64,000 nt of DNA from Methylorubrum populi (GCA_020741775.1 DYYG01000033.1:1-64000), one strand, 5' to 3'; numbered from the stretch's first letter, positions 35,318 through 51,461 are shown. The notes: generated by a model from the letters alone, not told the origin. Program-made: numbers and translations.

Positions 35318-36666
35318 CGCTCGGCTCGGCCGTGAGCGGGAAGGGTGACGCAGGCGCGAATGCCACTGCCGTTGCCGGTGAGCGACAGCTGGCCGCCGAG
35401 GGCGGCGAGCCGTGCCCGGATCCCGGGAAGCCCGCGCCCGGACGCTCCGGCCGCGCGGGCGGCATCGCCCCCGCCGTCATCGTCCACGGTCAGCGTCACC
35501 GGCCGACCATCGGTTTCGCCTCGCCGGACTTGCAGGAAGACGCGGCTCGGCCGTCCGTGCCTCAGCGCATTGGTCAGCAATTCCTGCGCGATCCGATAGA
35601 GGCTCGCGGATGCGTCCACCGGCAGATCCGTGAGATCTCCGGTCACATCGAGGTGCAGGCTGGGCCCTGTCCGCAGTCGCGCCTGCCAATCCGAAACCAG
35701 TCCTTGGATGGCGCCGCTCAGGCCGACCTCGGCGAGATCCGGCAGTTCGAGCTGATTCAGGGCATTCCTCAGGCTCTCCCGCATGGAGGCGGCGATGGAC
35801 TCGATGCCGCCGGCATCGGCGCGCAGATCCGCGCGATCCTCCGGCGCACCCGCCTCGATGGCGGCTGCGAGCGCTCCCACGGCGGCGAGGCATTGGCCGA
35901 ACGCGTCGTGCAGGTCGCGGGCAAGGCTTTGCCGCTCCTCTTCTTGAACCAGAACCAGCCTCTGCATCAGCTCGGCCCGCGCCCGCTCCGCGTGGGCCAG
36001 GCGCCCTGCCAGGGCGTTGAAGGCGGCCGCGATCCGGTCGAACTCGGTCGCCTCGAAGCGCGGCAGGGGAGCGTGATGGGCCTGGGTGCCGAACCCCTCG
36101 AAGGCTTGCACGATCCGACCGGCCGGTGCCACGAGGCCGGCCGCGGCGAGCCAGCCGAGGAGCCCCGTGGTTCCGGCAAGGGACAGGGCCAGGCCGCTGG
36201 CAAACCACGCTTGCCGCCATGCGCGGCCGGCGGCGGCGACGGAATCGGGCCAGGCCGTCACGGCGCCGAGGCGGCGTCCGCGATAGACGATCTCGCGCAG
36301 GACCGGTTGGGCGTCCGCCCCCGCTCTCAAGATGCCGGCGAACCAAGCCGGTGCCGCGCCGAGCCCGTCCCAATCGCCGCAAAGCCGGCGCGGGACTTCG
36401 GCGCCGAGGCGGATCTCCGCGCAGATGCCCGGCAGGAGCATCAGGACGGCCGGCTCTGCCTGCGGCTCACCGAACGGCAGCGCGGCCGGCCCGACACTCC
36501 CGAGCCCTGGCTGCCGGGCGAGCTGCGCCGCGATCCGCTCGGCCGATATCATGGCCTCGCTGCGCAGCCCGGTCCGTACGTCCCAGAGGGTCCAGGCGAT
36601 GGCGCCAGCCAGACACAGCAGGGTGACGACCAGAAGGCGCAGGGCGAGATGCGCGGGCAGGCTCAT
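35314..36666 (-). CDS. Sensor histidine kinase, HisKA_3 (NarX/UhpB-type)
   Basis: A 450-residue membrane sensor. A first transmembrane helix (about 8-27) and a second (about 160-184) bracket a ~130-residue periplasmic sensor domain with two Cys (in PGICAEI and RRLCGDWDG). A HAMP-like segment precedes the HisKA_3 box EEERQSLARDLHDAFGQCLA with the phosphoacceptor His, then ELLTNALRHGRPSRVFL and VDDDGGGDA in the ATPase domain. The start at 36666 gives MSLPAHLALRLLVV. It is coupled to the response regulator by an ATGA overlap. Confidence 0.9.
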   Translation of the reverse strand: MSLPAHLALRLLVVTLLCLAGAIAWTLWDVRTGLRSEAMISAERIAAQLARQPGLGSVGPAALPFGEPQAEPAVLMLLPGICAEIRLGAEVPRRLCGDWDGLGAAPAWFAGILRAGADAQPVLREIVYRGRRLGAVTAWPDSVAAAGRAWRQAWFASGLALSLAGTTGLLGWLAAAGLVAPAGRIVQAFEGFGTQAHHAPLPRFEATEFDRIAAAFNALAGRLAHAERARAELMQRLVLVQEEERQSLARDLHDAFGQCLAAVGALAAAIEAGAPEDRADLRADAGGIESIAASMRESLRNALNQLELPDLAEVGLSGAIQGLVSDWQARLRTGPSLHLDVTGDLTDLPVDASASLYRIAQELLTNALRHGRPSRVFLQVRRGETDGRPVTLTVDDDGGGDAARAAGASGRGLPGIRARLAALGGQLSLTGNGSGIRACVTLPAHGRAER

Positions 36667-36842
36667 CGGGGCACCGGATAGGGGCGTTCGGCCGAATGGG
36701 GACCTGGGAAACGGCCGCGGCGCAAGGGGGGAGCCGTGGCGTCGGGAACAATGCCCGACCATCGGCGGGACGCCTTCCCTGGGCGGCGGCAACCGGGGCC
36801 GCCAGGATCCGGGCCCGCTCCCCATGACCGGACCTGTTCCCG

Positions 36843-37790
36843 ATGCCCGCCCCGATCACCCGCCGAACCGTGCTCGCCACCGGCGCATGTCTGCCGTTCC
36901 TTCGATATGCCGATGCGCGGGCGGCTCTCCCCGGCAGGCCCTCTCGCGTCGGCGCCTTCACCGTGACGCCGCTGCGCGACGGCCTGTTCCCGCTTCGGCC
37001 GGACATGATCCCGGCCGCCGATAGCGGGGCCGGGCGTGCCCTGCTGACGGAAGCCGGCCTATCGCCGAGCGGCCCCTCCCCCGAACCCGTCAACGCGTTT
37101 CTGATTCGGCGCGGCGCCCGGCACTGGTTGCTCGATGCGGGGTGCGGAACGGTGCTGGGGCCGGGCTTCAACCGGGTGACGGCCGCCCTGATGGCGGAGG
37201 GGGTGCATCCCGATCAGGTCGAGACGGTGTGGCTGACGCATCTCCATGCCGATCATGCGGGCGGTCTGCTGACGCCGGAGGGACAGGCCCGCTTCGCCAA
37301 TGCGGAGCTGGTGCTTCAGGAGCGCGAGGCGGCCCACTGGTCGGATGCCGGCGCGCGCGCACGGGCTCCCGCCGCGATGGCACCGTTCTTCGACACGGCG
37401 CAGGCGGTGCTGACGGCCTATGAAAGCCGGATCCGCAGGGTCGCCGGCCAGGCCGAACTGACGCGCGGCATCTCCTCCCTACCTCTGCCGGGCCACACGC
37501 CCGGCCATGCCGGGGTGCTGATCGAGGATGGATCGGAGCGGCTGCTGATCTGGGGGGACATCATCCATTCCCGCATCCTGCAGATGCCGCATCCCGACTG
37601 GACTGTGATCTGGGATGCCGATCCGGCAGAGGCGATCGCCACCCGGCGGGGCATCCTCGACCGCGCCGCCGTCGAGGGGCTGGACATTGCCGGGATGCAC
37701 CTCGCCAGTCGGGGCCGGATTCTGCGTGATGGATCGGGTTATCTCTGGGAGGCCCGCGAAGCCGCGACTTCCGGCGGCCCGTCTCGCTAG
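36843..37790 (+). CDS. MBL-fold metallo-hydrolase, probably Tat-exported
   Basis: A 315-residue metallo-beta-lactamase-fold enzyme. The N-terminus MPAPITRRTVLATGACLPFL has a twin-arginine followed by a hydrophobic stretch, so Tat export is likely. The binuclear zinc site is WLTHLHADHAGGLL (HxHxDH), with LPGHTPGHAGVLI and WGDIIHSRI giving further ligands. The order of motifs resembles lactonase-like members (AttM/AiiA branch), but the substrate is unknown. It is divergent from a NarX/NarL pair, which may regulate it. Confidence 0.85.
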   Translation: MPAPITRRTVLATGACLPFLRYADARAALPGRPSRVGAFTVTPLRDGLFPLRPDMIPAADSGAGRALLTEAGLSPSGPSPEPVNAFLIRRGARHWLLDAGCGTVLGPGFNRVTAALMAEGVHPDQVETVWLTHLHADHAGGLLTPEGQARFANAELVLQEREAAHWSDAGARARAPAAMAPFFDTAQAVLTAYESRIRRVAGQAELTRGISSLPLPGHTPGHAGVLIEDGSERLLIWGDIIHSRILQMPHPDWTVIWDADPAEAIATRRGILDRAAVEGLDIAGMHLASRGRILRDGSGYLWEAREAATSGGPSR

Positions 37791-37893
37791 AGCATTTTCC
37801 AGGATCCTTGGATCACGAAAAATGTTCTAGTCGCTTGATCGTGCCGCATTTTCTCTCGCGGAACCGGCAACCACTTCCGCAAAAATGCTCAAG
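37791..37893 (+). repeat. Double-hairpin intergenic repeat (AGAGCATTTT family)
   Basis: TAGAGCATTTTCC and GGAAAATGTTCTA-like arms (with CAGGATCC/GGATCACG) form one hairpin; GCATTTTCTCTCGCGGAACC to CGCAAAAATGC form a second. The right half reads on the minus strand as AGTGGTTGCCGGTTCCGC within a GCATTTT frame, a repeat I recall as widespread in Hyphomicrobiales. It starts at the stop codon of the metallo-hydrolase gene. Confidence 0.65.
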
Positions 37894-38014
37894 AGCGATC
37901 GCCGCCGCGGGAGCGTCCACTTCATCGACGGAGAGCGGCCCAACACGGGCGCGGGGTCGCATCCTCCCGCGTTCCGGCGATGGCCTCGCGTGAGGAGGCC
38001 GCCGCTCTGGCCCA

Positions 38015-38051
38015 ACAAAAAAGGCCACCGCCGATGGCGATGGCCTTTTGT
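38015..38051. terminator. Bidirectional terminator downstream of gltD
   Basis: AAAAGGCCA pairs with TGGCCTTTT around an inner GCC/GGC stem. The A-run on one side and T-run on the other make it work in both directions. It lies 20 bp beyond the gltD stop. Confidence 0.85.
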
Positions 38052-38070
38052 AAGTGGTCGTGCCGTGCCG

Positions 38071-39504
<1,434 letters not shown>

Positions 39505-39572
39505 CGATCAGTCCAATCGCGCCGCTTTGCCTGTCGCGAGGAGCGTCCGTCGCACCGTGTAGAATCGATCGA

Positions 39573-39974
39573 TCAGAGCCGCAGCCAGTTCTCGATCGTC
39601 AGACCGGTGATCCGTTCGAACTCCCTCGTGTTGTCCGTCACCAGAACGCTGCCGTCCGCCAGCGCCTGAGCCCCTATGAGCAGATCGTTCGCACCGATCG
39701 GCGTCCCGGCCCGCTCGAGTCCGAAACGCAGTTCCGCGTAAGCCCGGTCGAACGGCTCGCGCCAAGCTTCGATCGGGATCGCTCCGAGTACCGCCTCGAT
39801 CTGCCGAGACAGTCGCTCCGAGCCCTTTCGGGCGGCACCGTAGCGAAGTTCGGCCGCGACGATGACACTCGTATAAACACGCGCCTCGCCGACGCGTCCG
39901 ATCCGTTCGGCCACCGGTCCTCTCGGCGAGCGGACGAGCGCCGAAAGGATGTTGGTGTCGAGCAGATACCGCAT
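39573..39974 (-). CDS. vapC: PIN-domain toxin, VapC family
   Basis: A 133-residue ribonuclease. The acidic PIN residues are in place: Asp 6 in YLLDTNILSALV, Glu 42 in VAAELRYGAARKG, Asp 97 in IGANDLLIGAQAL and Asp 114 in LVTDNTREFERI. VapC toxins cut tRNA or rRNA and are neutralised by VapB. It follows the vapB gene by 74 bp on the same strand. The pair is inserted between gltB and gltD. Confidence 0.92.
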   Translation of the reverse strand: MRYLLDTNILSALVRSPRGPVAERIGRVGEARVYTSVIVAAELRYGAARKGSERLSRQIEAVLGAIPIEAWREPFDRAYAELRFGLERAGTPIGANDLLIGAQALADGSVLVTDNTREFERITGLTIENWLRL

Positions 39975-40048
39975 TCACAGCGCTCCGCGAAACTCACCGC
40001 CACCGACCGCGCTCACACGGGGCGCAACGGGGGTTTCGTTGGAGGCGC

Positions 40049-40285
40049 TCACAGCCGGACATCGTCCGGCGGTCCATCCTCGATCTCCGGCCAATCCTCA
40101 TCGAGATCGTCGAGGGTCCCGAGAACAGAGAGGAGCGACGGTACGGCGACGGGCTCGACGATGAGACGATCACCGTCCGTGCGGAGGATCGCCTCGTCCC
40201 CGCCCAGCATGAAGCCGGGCGGGATGTCGAGCCTCTGTCCGCCCGCTGTCCGGACGAGGCGCACCCGCGTCGTCGGCTCGGCCAT
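40049..40285 (-). CDS. vapB: VapB-type antitoxin (AbrB-like fold)
   Basis: A 78-residue protein. The N-terminal ~50 residues read as an AbrB/SpoVT swapped-hairpin domain: RLVRTAGGQRLDIPPGFMLG and GDEAILRTDGDRLIVEP. The acidic C-terminus (DDLDEDWPEIEDGPPDD) suits toxin binding. Such antitoxins bind their own promoter. It starts 13 bp after the gltB stop, so it may be read from the glt promoter, its own promoter, or both. Confidence 0.82.
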   Translation of the reverse strand: MAEPTTRVRLVRTAGGQRLDIPPGFMLGGDEAILRTDGDRLIVEPVAVPSLLSVLGTLDDLDEDWPEIEDGPPDDVRL

Positions 40286-40298
40286 CGTGCCCGTCTCC

Positions 40299-45017
<4,719 letters not shown>

Positions 45018-45649
45018 CGTCCGCACATCTCCGACCCTGCCCGCACGCGAGCATGTTTCGTGCCCGCACACCATCGGTGTCCGGGCCGCCGCCTTCTTTA
45101 TACCGAGTCGGGTCTGGTCGGGTGCTTCCTGCCGGAATCGCCCGCCAACCCGCGGGCTGAAACCCCGGCTTGCTCAGCCGGCGCTCGCCCGGATCGCCTT
45201 GGCGGTCACCGGTTTATCAGCTCGTTCGGACGTCACGTCGATCACGTGAGGAATCCCCAAAGCTCGCCCGACGGCCAAGCGCGACAAATGGGACAGTCTT
45301 GCTGTCCTATAGGAGGACGTTGCCAGATTTCAGCCATTCCAGCAAGGGGTCGGATTAAGCCATGGCCGGCCTTTTGAACATGGCTCGAATACGCGCAGCG
45401 CACCCACCTGGCGCCCGCCGGTTGGAGGCACCGCCATGGTCGCCATCATGGCTGCTGCCCGAGTCTGACGCCCCTCCGCGGCAGTGGCAAGCGGGCGGTC
45501 CCCATTGTCGCCCCATTCATTCGTTTAGAAATCGTTGCCGACACGGAGGAATGCGGGGATCGCGTCTGCCGTGACGCCGGGGGACCTGCGGTCAACAGCG
45601 GGCCCCCGGGGCCTTCCCTTCACCGATGATCTGGGTTCGAGAGGTCCGT
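45018..45649. other. Long non-coding upstream region of gltB
   Basis: 632 bases without a supported gene lie between the divergent starts of gltB and a secreted-protein gene. The region must hold both promoters. A small hairpin (GGACAG and CTGTCC, 45291-45306) is followed by TATAGGAGG, so a short leader reading frame of 29 codons starting at 45288 is possible but unproven. No riboswitch fold I recognise is present. Confidence 0.5.
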
Positions 45650-46639
45650 ATGGCTTCGAGCCGTCATGCCCGCGGCCGTGCCGCGCGAGCGGCGCTGCGC
45701 CGCGCTCTTCACAGCGGGTTTGCCGCCCTGCTCCTGACGGGAGCCGGCTGGTCTACCGCTCATGCGCAAGGCTTCTATCGCGAGGTCTACGGACCGCCGC
45801 GCGGCTACGTCGTCGAGGATGAGGATCTTCTCAGGCCGCGGGAGATCGTCGACGGCCTGCGGGATCGCGGCTTCTCCGAAATGAGCCGTCCGCGCTACGA
45901 CGGCCGGGCCTATCGCGTCGAGGCGACGGGGCCGCGCGGCCTGCGGGTGCGTCTCGTGGTCGATGCCCGCGACGGCGAGGTGATCGGGCGCGAGCCCCTC
46001 GGCGCCGCCTATTATCCGTCCGAACGCCCGCGCCCGGCGGCGCCGGGCTATGGCTGGACCGAGGAGGACATGCAGCCGCGCCGTCTGCGCGAGGCCGAGC
46101 GCATCGTGCCTCCCGCCGATATCCCTTCCGTCCCCGCCCTTCGGAATGCGCCCCTCGGGGGTGAACGCGAGGCCGGCCGTGCCGTGCGGGCCGAGCGGGT
46201 GCCACCGCCCGCCCGGCCGGAGGCCAATCCCCTGGGACTCAACCCGGACACCGCCGCCCGTCCTGAGTCGGTTCGGCGGGCGGCGCGCACCGCACCGTCG
46301 CCGAAGCTGCCGTCCCAGGCGCGGATCGCTCCGCCCGCCCCGGAACCGACCCTGCGTCAGGGCAAGTCCGGATCGGAGGCGATGACGCCGGCGGCCAAGT
46401 CCGAGCCGAAGCTTGAGACGAAGCCCGAGCCCGGCAAGGCGGCGCCGGCCGCGGAGGCGGCCAAGGAGCAGCCGAAGGAGCCGGCCAAGACCTCCGAGCC
46501 GGCCAAGACCGCCGAGGCGGCGCCTCCCGCGAAGAAGGAGTGGCAGGATCCGCCGGCCGATGGCAGCCGCAAGAACGTCCGAGTGATCGGCGGTGCGACG
46601 GTGGTGCCCGGCGGCAGCGGCGAGGCCGGTGCGAATTGA
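45650..46639 (+). CDS. Secreted protein with Pro/Ala/Lys-rich tail, unknown function
   Basis: A 329-residue exported protein. A signal peptide (about residues 1-39, ending AHAQ) is followed by a compact region with GFYREVYGPPRGYVVEDEDL and FSEMSRPRYDGRAYRVEATG, then VRLVVDARDGEVIGREPLG, a PepSY-like beta pattern. From about residue 125 the chain is low complexity, rich in Pro, Ala, Lys and Glu, and likely disordered in the periplasm. I know no function. ATG 45650 is preferred to 45626. Confidence 0.72.
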   Translation: MASSRHARGRAARAALRRALHSGFAALLLTGAGWSTAHAQGFYREVYGPPRGYVVEDEDLLRPREIVDGLRDRGFSEMSRPRYDGRAYRVEATGPRGLRVRLVVDARDGEVIGREPLGAAYYPSERPRPAAPGYGWTEEDMQPRRLREAERIVPPADIPSVPALRNAPLGGEREAGRAVRAERVPPPARPEANPLGLNPDTAARPESVRRAARTAPSPKLPSQARIAPPAPEPTLRQGKSGSEAMTPAAKSEPKLETKPEPGKAAPAAEAAKEQPKEPAKTSEPAKTAEAAPPAKKEWQDPPADGSRKNVRVIGGATVVPGGSGEAGAN

Positions 46640-46670
46640 GGGCGCGCCGGCCCATGCGGCTGGCGGCGGT

Positions 46671-47534
46671 TTAGGAGCCCTCGCCTGCCAGCAGCAAACG
46701 CTCGCGCCCTGAGAAGACAGTGAGTGTGTCGGAGCGGGCGATGGCGCAGAGCGTCATATCGTGGCAGCGCGCCCGCTCGATCGCCAACGAGGTCGGGGCC
46801 GAGATCGCCACGAGAACCGAAGCGCCGAGGGTAGCGGCCTTCTCCGCCATCTCGAAGGAGCAGCGGCTGGTGATGACGAGGAAGCCCTCGTCCGGCCGCA
46901 CGCCCCCGCGCAGCAGCGCACCGATGCATTTGTCCAGGGCGTTGTGACGGCCGACATCCTCGCGCACGGCGGCGAGGCTTCCGTCGAGATGCGCCCAGCC
47001 GGCGGCGTGCACCGCGCGGGTTTCGCGATTGAGGGTCTGGCGATCGGACAGGGCGGTGAGGGCCGCCTGGATCGCCGTCAGGGTCACCTGCGGCCCCTTT
47101 CCCGACCGGGCCTTGGCGGTCGGCAGCGCGGCGAGATCCTCGACGCCGCAGACGCCGCAGCCGGTGCGTCCGCTGATCGCCCGCTTCCGGGCAAGGTGCT
47201 CGCGCAGGCGTCCCGGCGCGAGGTCGACCAGAAGGCGCAGGCCGCCCTCCCCCGGCTCCACCGAGACGCCGCGAATCTCGTCCGGGCTCTCGATCACGCC
47301 CTCGGTCAGGCTGAAGCCGTAGGCGAAGTCCTCGAGGTCGGCGGGCGTGGTCATCATCACGGCGTAGGGCACGGTGCCGTAGACGACGTTGACCGGCATC
47401 TCGACGGCAAGGGCGCGGGAATCCGGCTGAGCCTCGGGTGCATCGTAGGCGACGACGAGGGTGCCGACTCTGATCGCGGTGGCCGGGCCGTTCACGCCCT
47501 CTTCCCCGTCCGAAATCCGCGCCGCATCCGCCAT
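46671..47534 (-). CDS. fdhD: Formate dehydrogenase accessory sulfurtransferase FdhD
   Basis: A 287-residue cytoplasmic protein that transfers sulfur from IscS to the molybdenum or tungsten cofactor of formate dehydrogenase. The active-site cysteines are in GRTGCGVCGVEDLAAL. Other family motifs are YGTVPYAVMMTTPADLEDFA, REDVGRHNALDKCIGALL and VITSRCSFEMAEKAA. In methylotrophs formate dehydrogenases are central to energy metabolism. ATG 47534 was chosen; 47540 is two codons upstream. No fdh structural genes are in the window. Confidence 0.93.
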   Translation of the reverse strand: MADAARISDGEEGVNGPATAIRVGTLVVAYDAPEAQPDSRALAVEMPVNVVYGTVPYAVMMTTPADLEDFAYGFSLTEGVIESPDEIRGVSVEPGEGGLRLLVDLAPGRLREHLARKRAISGRTGCGVCGVEDLAALPTAKARSGKGPQVTLTAIQAALTALSDRQTLNRETRAVHAAGWAHLDGSLAAVREDVGRHNALDKCIGALLRGGVRPDEGFLVITSRCSFEMAEKAATLGASVLVAISAPTSLAIERARCHDMTLCAIARSDTLTVFSGRERLLLAGEGS

Positions 47535-47799
47535 CCACATCCCCTGAAGAGCTCGAAAACGACCGAAAGCTCGGCCGCGCAAGGCTGATCCGCGTCCATG
47601 CGACGCTTGGCGGCGCTGTTGTGGTTGCGGTTTTACGATCAGTATGGTTCTACGTCGCGATCGCCCATCCGGCAGCGACACGGTCGAGCCGAATTTGGCA
47701 GGGCCGGAATAACGGCCGGGCAGCCCTCAGGATTTGCGACACCAGTCAGCAAATTCAAGGGTCAACAAACCATAGGCACCAGGGGAGCCAGGCGGGGAC

Positions 47800-48639
47800 A
47801 TGCGGACGACGCAGGCGCAACATCGTTCATCGTGGGGGATCGCCGCACTTGGCGCTCTTCTCGTCCCGTCCTCCTCCGCTCTCGCGGCCGGCATCGGCCA
47901 GCCCGAGCCGTGGCAGATGGGCCGCCAGGTGCCGGTGACGGAACTGGCCGCAGACATCAACCTGTTCGAGAACGGCCTGCACTGGCTGGCCTTCATCATC
48001 TCGCTCTTCGTTCTCGCCCTGATCCTCTACTGCGTGTTCAAGTTCAGCGAGAAGGCCAACCCGGTTCCCTCGCGCACCACGCACAACACCATGATCGAGG
48101 TCGCCTGGACCATCGTCCCGGTGCTGATCCTGGTGGCCGTCGCCATCCCGTCCTTCCGCCTGCTGCGTGGCCAGCTTTCCGATCCGAAGGCCGACGTGGT
48201 GGTCAAGGCGATCGGCCATGCCTGGTACTGGTCGTACGAGTATCCGGCCGAGGGCGATAAGGGCGGCTTCACCTTCGACGCCAACGTCGACGAGGAGCAG
48301 CAGCCGAAGCTGCTCGCCACCGATAACGACGTGGTCGTTCCGGTCGGTAAGGTCGTGAAGATGCAGGTCACCTCCGGTGACGTGATCCACTCCTGGGCGA
48401 TCCCCTCCTTCGGCGGCAAGATCGACGCCGTCCCCGGCCGCCTGAACCAGTGGTGGTTCAAGGCCGACCGTGAGGGCACCTATCACGGCCAGTGCTCGGA
48501 GCTGTGCGGCGCCCGTCACGCCTACATGCCGATCACCGTGCGTGTGGTGAGCGAGCAGGCCTATGCCGATTGGCTGGTCGAGGCGAAGACCAAGTACGCC
48601 GCGATCGACAACGGCGCCCGTCTCGCGGACGCCCGCTGA
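47800..48639 (+). CDS. coxB: Cytochrome c oxidase subunit II
   Basis: A 279-residue subunit of the aa3-type oxidase. A signal peptide (about 1-30) and two transmembrane helices (about 58-82 and 100-122) precede the periplasmic CuA domain. CuA ligands are the His in GDVIHSWAIPSFGG and the Cys, Glu, Cys and His of HGQCSELCGARHAYMPI. An aromatic patch HAWYWSYEYP accepts electrons from cytochrome c. It is the first gene of the cox cluster. Confidence 0.96.
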   Translation: MRTTQAQHRSSWGIAALGALLVPSSSALAAGIGQPEPWQMGRQVPVTELAADINLFENGLHWLAFIISLFVLALILYCVFKFSEKANPVPSRTTHNTMIEVAWTIVPVLILVAVAIPSFRLLRGQLSDPKADVVVKAIGHAWYWSYEYPAEGDKGGFTFDANVDEEQQPKLLATDNDVVVPVGKVVKMQVTSGDVIHSWAIPSFGGKIDAVPGRLNQWWFKADREGTYHGQCSELCGARHAYMPITVRVVSEQAYADWLVEAKTKYAAIDNGARLADAR

Positions 48640-48723
48640 CGCTTCACCGGGTCGGGGCGCGGGCGCCCCGGCCGGACCTCCCTTCGCCAGAGGCGACAGA
48701 CATCCGGATTAAGGCAAGGATCG

Positions 48724-50355
48724 ATGGCCACCGCCACAGCACATGCCGGGCATGACGCCCACCACGACCACAAGCCGTCCTTCTTCTCCCGCTGGTTCCT
48801 CTCCACGAACCACAAGGACATCGGCACGCTCTACCTCGTGTTCGCCTTCATGGCGGGCATCATCGGCGCGTTCCTGTCCTTCGGCATCCGCATGGAGATG
48901 GAGGAGCCTGGGCTCCAGTATTTCTCCAACCCGGCGACCTACAACGTGTTCGTCACCGGCCACGGCCTCATCATGGTGTTCTTCATGGTGATGCCGGCCC
49001 TGATCGGCGGCTTCGGCAACTGGTTCGTCCCGCTGATGATCGGCGCGCCGGACATGGCCTTCCCGCGGATGAACAACATCTCGTTCTGGCTGACGGTGGC
49101 CGGCTTCGCCAGCCTCGCCTGCTCGCTGTTCGTCGAGGGCTCGCCCGGCGCCAACGGCGCGGGCACCGGCTGGACCGTCTATCCGCCGCTCTCTTCCGCG
49201 GCCGGCCATCCCGGCCCGGCGGTCGATTTCGCGATCTTCGCGCTGCACCTCTCGGGTGCCGGCTCGATCCTGGGCGCGATCAACTTCATCACCACCATCC
49301 TGAACATGCGCGCCCCGGGCATGACGCTGCACAAGATGCCGCTCTTCGCCTGGTCGATGCTGGTCACCGCCTTCCTGCTGCTCCTGTCGCTCCCGGTCCT
49401 CGCCGGCGCGATCACGATGCTGCTCACCGACCGTAACTTCGGCACGACCTTCTTCGCGCCCGAGGGCGGCGGCGACCCGGTGCTCTACCAGCACCTGTTC
49501 TGGTTCTTCGGTCACCCCGAAGTGTACATCATGATCCTGCCGGCCTTCGGCATCGTCTCCCACATCATCGCTACCTTCTCGCGCAAGCCCGTCTTCGGCT
49601 ACCTCGCCATGGCCTACGCCATGGTCGCCATCGGCGTCGTCGGCTTCGTCGTGTGGGCCCACCACATGTACACCGTCGGCCTGTCGCTCCAGACGCAGTC
49701 CTACTTCGTCTTCGCGACCATGGTGATCGCGGTTCCGACCGGCGTGAAGATCTTCTCCTGGATCGCGACGATGTGGGGCGGTTCGATCCGCTTCACCGCC
49801 GCGATGCACTGGGCGGTCGGATTCATCTTCCTGTTCACGGTCGGCGGCGTGACCGGCGTCGTGCTCGCGAACTCGGCGGTCGATAAGTACCTGCACGACA
49901 CCTACTACGTCGTCGCGCACTTCCACTACGTGCTGTCGCTCGGCGCCGTGTTCATCATCTTCGCCGGTGTCTACTACTGGTTCCCGAAGATGACCGGCCA
50001 CATCATCCCGGAATGGGCCGGCAAGCTGCACTTCTGGCTGGCCTTCATCGGCGCGAACGTCCTGTTCTTCCCGATGCACTTCCTCGGCCTCGCCGGCATG
50101 CCGCGCCGTTATGCCGACTATCCGGAGGCCTTCGCCGGCTGGCACAAGGTCTCGACGCTGGGTGGCCACATCTTCGCCCTGGGCATGGTCGTGTTCGTGA
50201 TCGGCATCGTCCTGGCCTTCCGGTCCAAGACCCGCGCCGCGGACAATCCGTGGGGTGAGGGTGCCACCACCCTCGAGTGGACGCTCTCCTCGCCTCCGCC
50301 CTTCCACCAGTTCGAGACGCTCCCCAAGATCGTCGACGAGCCGGGCCACCACTAA
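48724..50355 (+). CDS. coxA: Cytochrome c oxidase subunit I
   Basis: A 543-residue membrane subunit with 12 helices that reduces oxygen and pumps protons. It begins with a His-rich segment and [19 protein letters not shown]. Heme a ligand: [15 protein letters not shown]. CuB/heme a3 site: [17 protein letters not shown] and [10 protein letters not shown]. The D and K proton channels are present, and [13 protein letters not shown] holds the last heme ligands. A strong hairpin follows. Confidence 0.97.
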   Translation: MATATAHAGHDAHHDHKPSFFSRWFLSTNHKDIGTLYLVFAFMAGIIGAFLSFGIRMEMEEPGLQYFSNPATYNVFVTGHGLIMVFFMVMPALIGGFGNWFVPLMIGAPDMAFPRMNNISFWLTVAGFASLACSLFVEGSPGANGAGTGWTVYPPLSSAAGHPGPAVDFAIFALHLSGAGSILGAINFITTILNMRAPGMTLHKMPLFAWSMLVTAFLLLLSLPVLAGAITMLLTDRNFGTTFFAPEGGGDPVLYQHLFWFFGHPEVYIMILPAFGIVSHIIATFSRKPVFGYLAMAYAMVAIGVVGFVVWAHHMYTVGLSLQTQSYFVFATMVIAVPTGVKIFSWIATMWGGSIRFTAAMHWAVGFIFLFTVGGVTGVVLANSAVDKYLHDTYYVVAHFHYVLSLGAVFIIFAGVYYWFPKMTGHIIPEWAGKLHFWLAFIGANVLFFPMHFLGLAGMPRRYADYPEAFAGWHKVSTLGGHIFALGMVVFVIGIVLAFRSKTRAADNPWGEGATTLEWTLSSPPPFHQFETLPKIVDEPGHH

Positions 50356-50376
50356 GACGACACGACAATCAGGATC

Positions 50377-50402
50377 GCGAGGACCGCCCAGGCGGTCCTC
50401 GC
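50377..50402 (+). terminator. Hairpin downstream of coxA
   Basis: GCGAGGACCGCC and GGCGGTCCTCGC form a near-perfect stem 21 bp after the coxA stop; CTCTTTCCC follows. The U-run is weak, so it may attenuate rather than fully stop transcription and so set the coxA to ctaB ratio. Confidence 0.6.
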
Positions 50403-50507
50403 TCTTTCCCGGAGGCCTCGTCGCGAGAAGCGGCGAGGCCTCCCGCAAAGGGCGGCGCCGCGAGATGGCGCGATCCGAGACCTGGAACCAAGCGTCACAC
50501 GGTACCC

Positions 50508-51461
50508 ATGACGACCTTGTCGAACAGCCTCAGCGCCGATGCCGGCACTGCGTCGCTCACCTCCGCCGCCGGCGGCGAGGTGTCCGACTTCTTCGCCCTG
50601 CTGAAGCCGCGGGTGATGGTGCTGGTGATCTTCACCGCGCTCGTCGGCATGGTGGTCTCGGACGCCACGGTGAACCCGGTGATCGCCGCGATCTCCCTCC
50701 TGATGATCGCGGTCGGCGCCGGCGCCTCGGGCTGTCTCAACATGTGGTGGGACGCCGATATCGACGCGCTAATGACCCGCACCGCCAAGCGTCCGATCCC
50801 CGACGGGCGCATCCGCCCCGACGAGGCGCTCGCCTTCGGCATCGTCCTCTCGGTCGGCTCGGTGCTGATCCTCGGGCTCGCCTCGAACTGGCTCGCGGCC
50901 GGGCTTCTGGCCTTCACCATCGTCTTCTACGCCGTGATCTACTCGATGTGGCTGAAGCGGGCGACGGCGCAGAACATCGTCATCGGCGGCGCCGCCGGCG
51001 CCCTGCCCCCGGTGGTCGGCCAGGCTGCCGTGACCGGCCATGTCGGTATCGAATCGCTGGTTCTGTTCGCGATCATCTTCATCTGGACGCCGCCGCATTT
51101 CTGGGCGCTCGCCCTGGTGAAGAGCGGCGAATACGCCCGTGCCGGCATTCCGATGATGCCGAATGTCGCCGGTCCCGATTCCACCCGCCGCCAGATCGTT
51201 TGGTACACCCTGCTGCTGGCACCCCTCGGTCTCGTGCCGGTGGCGCTGGGCTTCGGCGGCCTGCTCTATGCCATCGTCGGCGTGCTCGGCGGTCTCGGCA
51301 TGCTCGCGGGCGCGGTGCAGGTGTTCCGGCTGCGCGAGGGTGAGGCGGAGCGCAAGGCGGCGATGGGGCTGTTCGGCTTCTCGATCCTCTACCTGTTCCT
51401 GCTGTTCTCCGCCCTGCTGGCCGAGCAGGGGCTCGGCCTGTTCCGTGCGGTCGTGGCGTGA
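50508..51461 (+). CDS. ctaB: Protoheme IX farnesyltransferase (heme O synthase)
   Basis: A 317-residue polytopic enzyme that attaches a farnesyl group to heme b to make heme O, the precursor of heme A for the oxidase. Family motifs are [38 protein letters not shown] and [20 protein letters not shown], the last two with the Asp-rich and conserved substrate sites. It has about nine helices. ATG 50508 was chosen. It lies inside the cox cluster. Confidence 0.95.
   Translation: MTTLSNSLSADAGTASLTSAAGGEVSDFFALLKPRVMVLVIFTALVGMVVSDATVNPVIAAISLLMIAVGAGASGCLNMWWDADIDALMTRTAKRPIPDGRIRPDEALAFGIVLSVGSVLILGLASNWLAAGLLAFTIVFYAVIYSMWLKRATAQNIVIGGAAGALPPVVGQAAVTGHVGIESLVLFAIIFIWTPPHFWALALVKSGEYARAGIPMMPNVAGPDSTRRQIVWYTLLLAPLGLVPVALGFGGLLYAIVGVLGGLGMLAGAVQVFRLREGEAERKAAMGLFGFSILYLFLLFSALLAEQGLGLFRAVVA

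Noticed and set aside
45362..45574. A 70-residue frame in the gltB upstream region
   Set aside because: Pro/Arg/His-rich translation, no ribosome site, and it lies in a promoter-type intergenic region.
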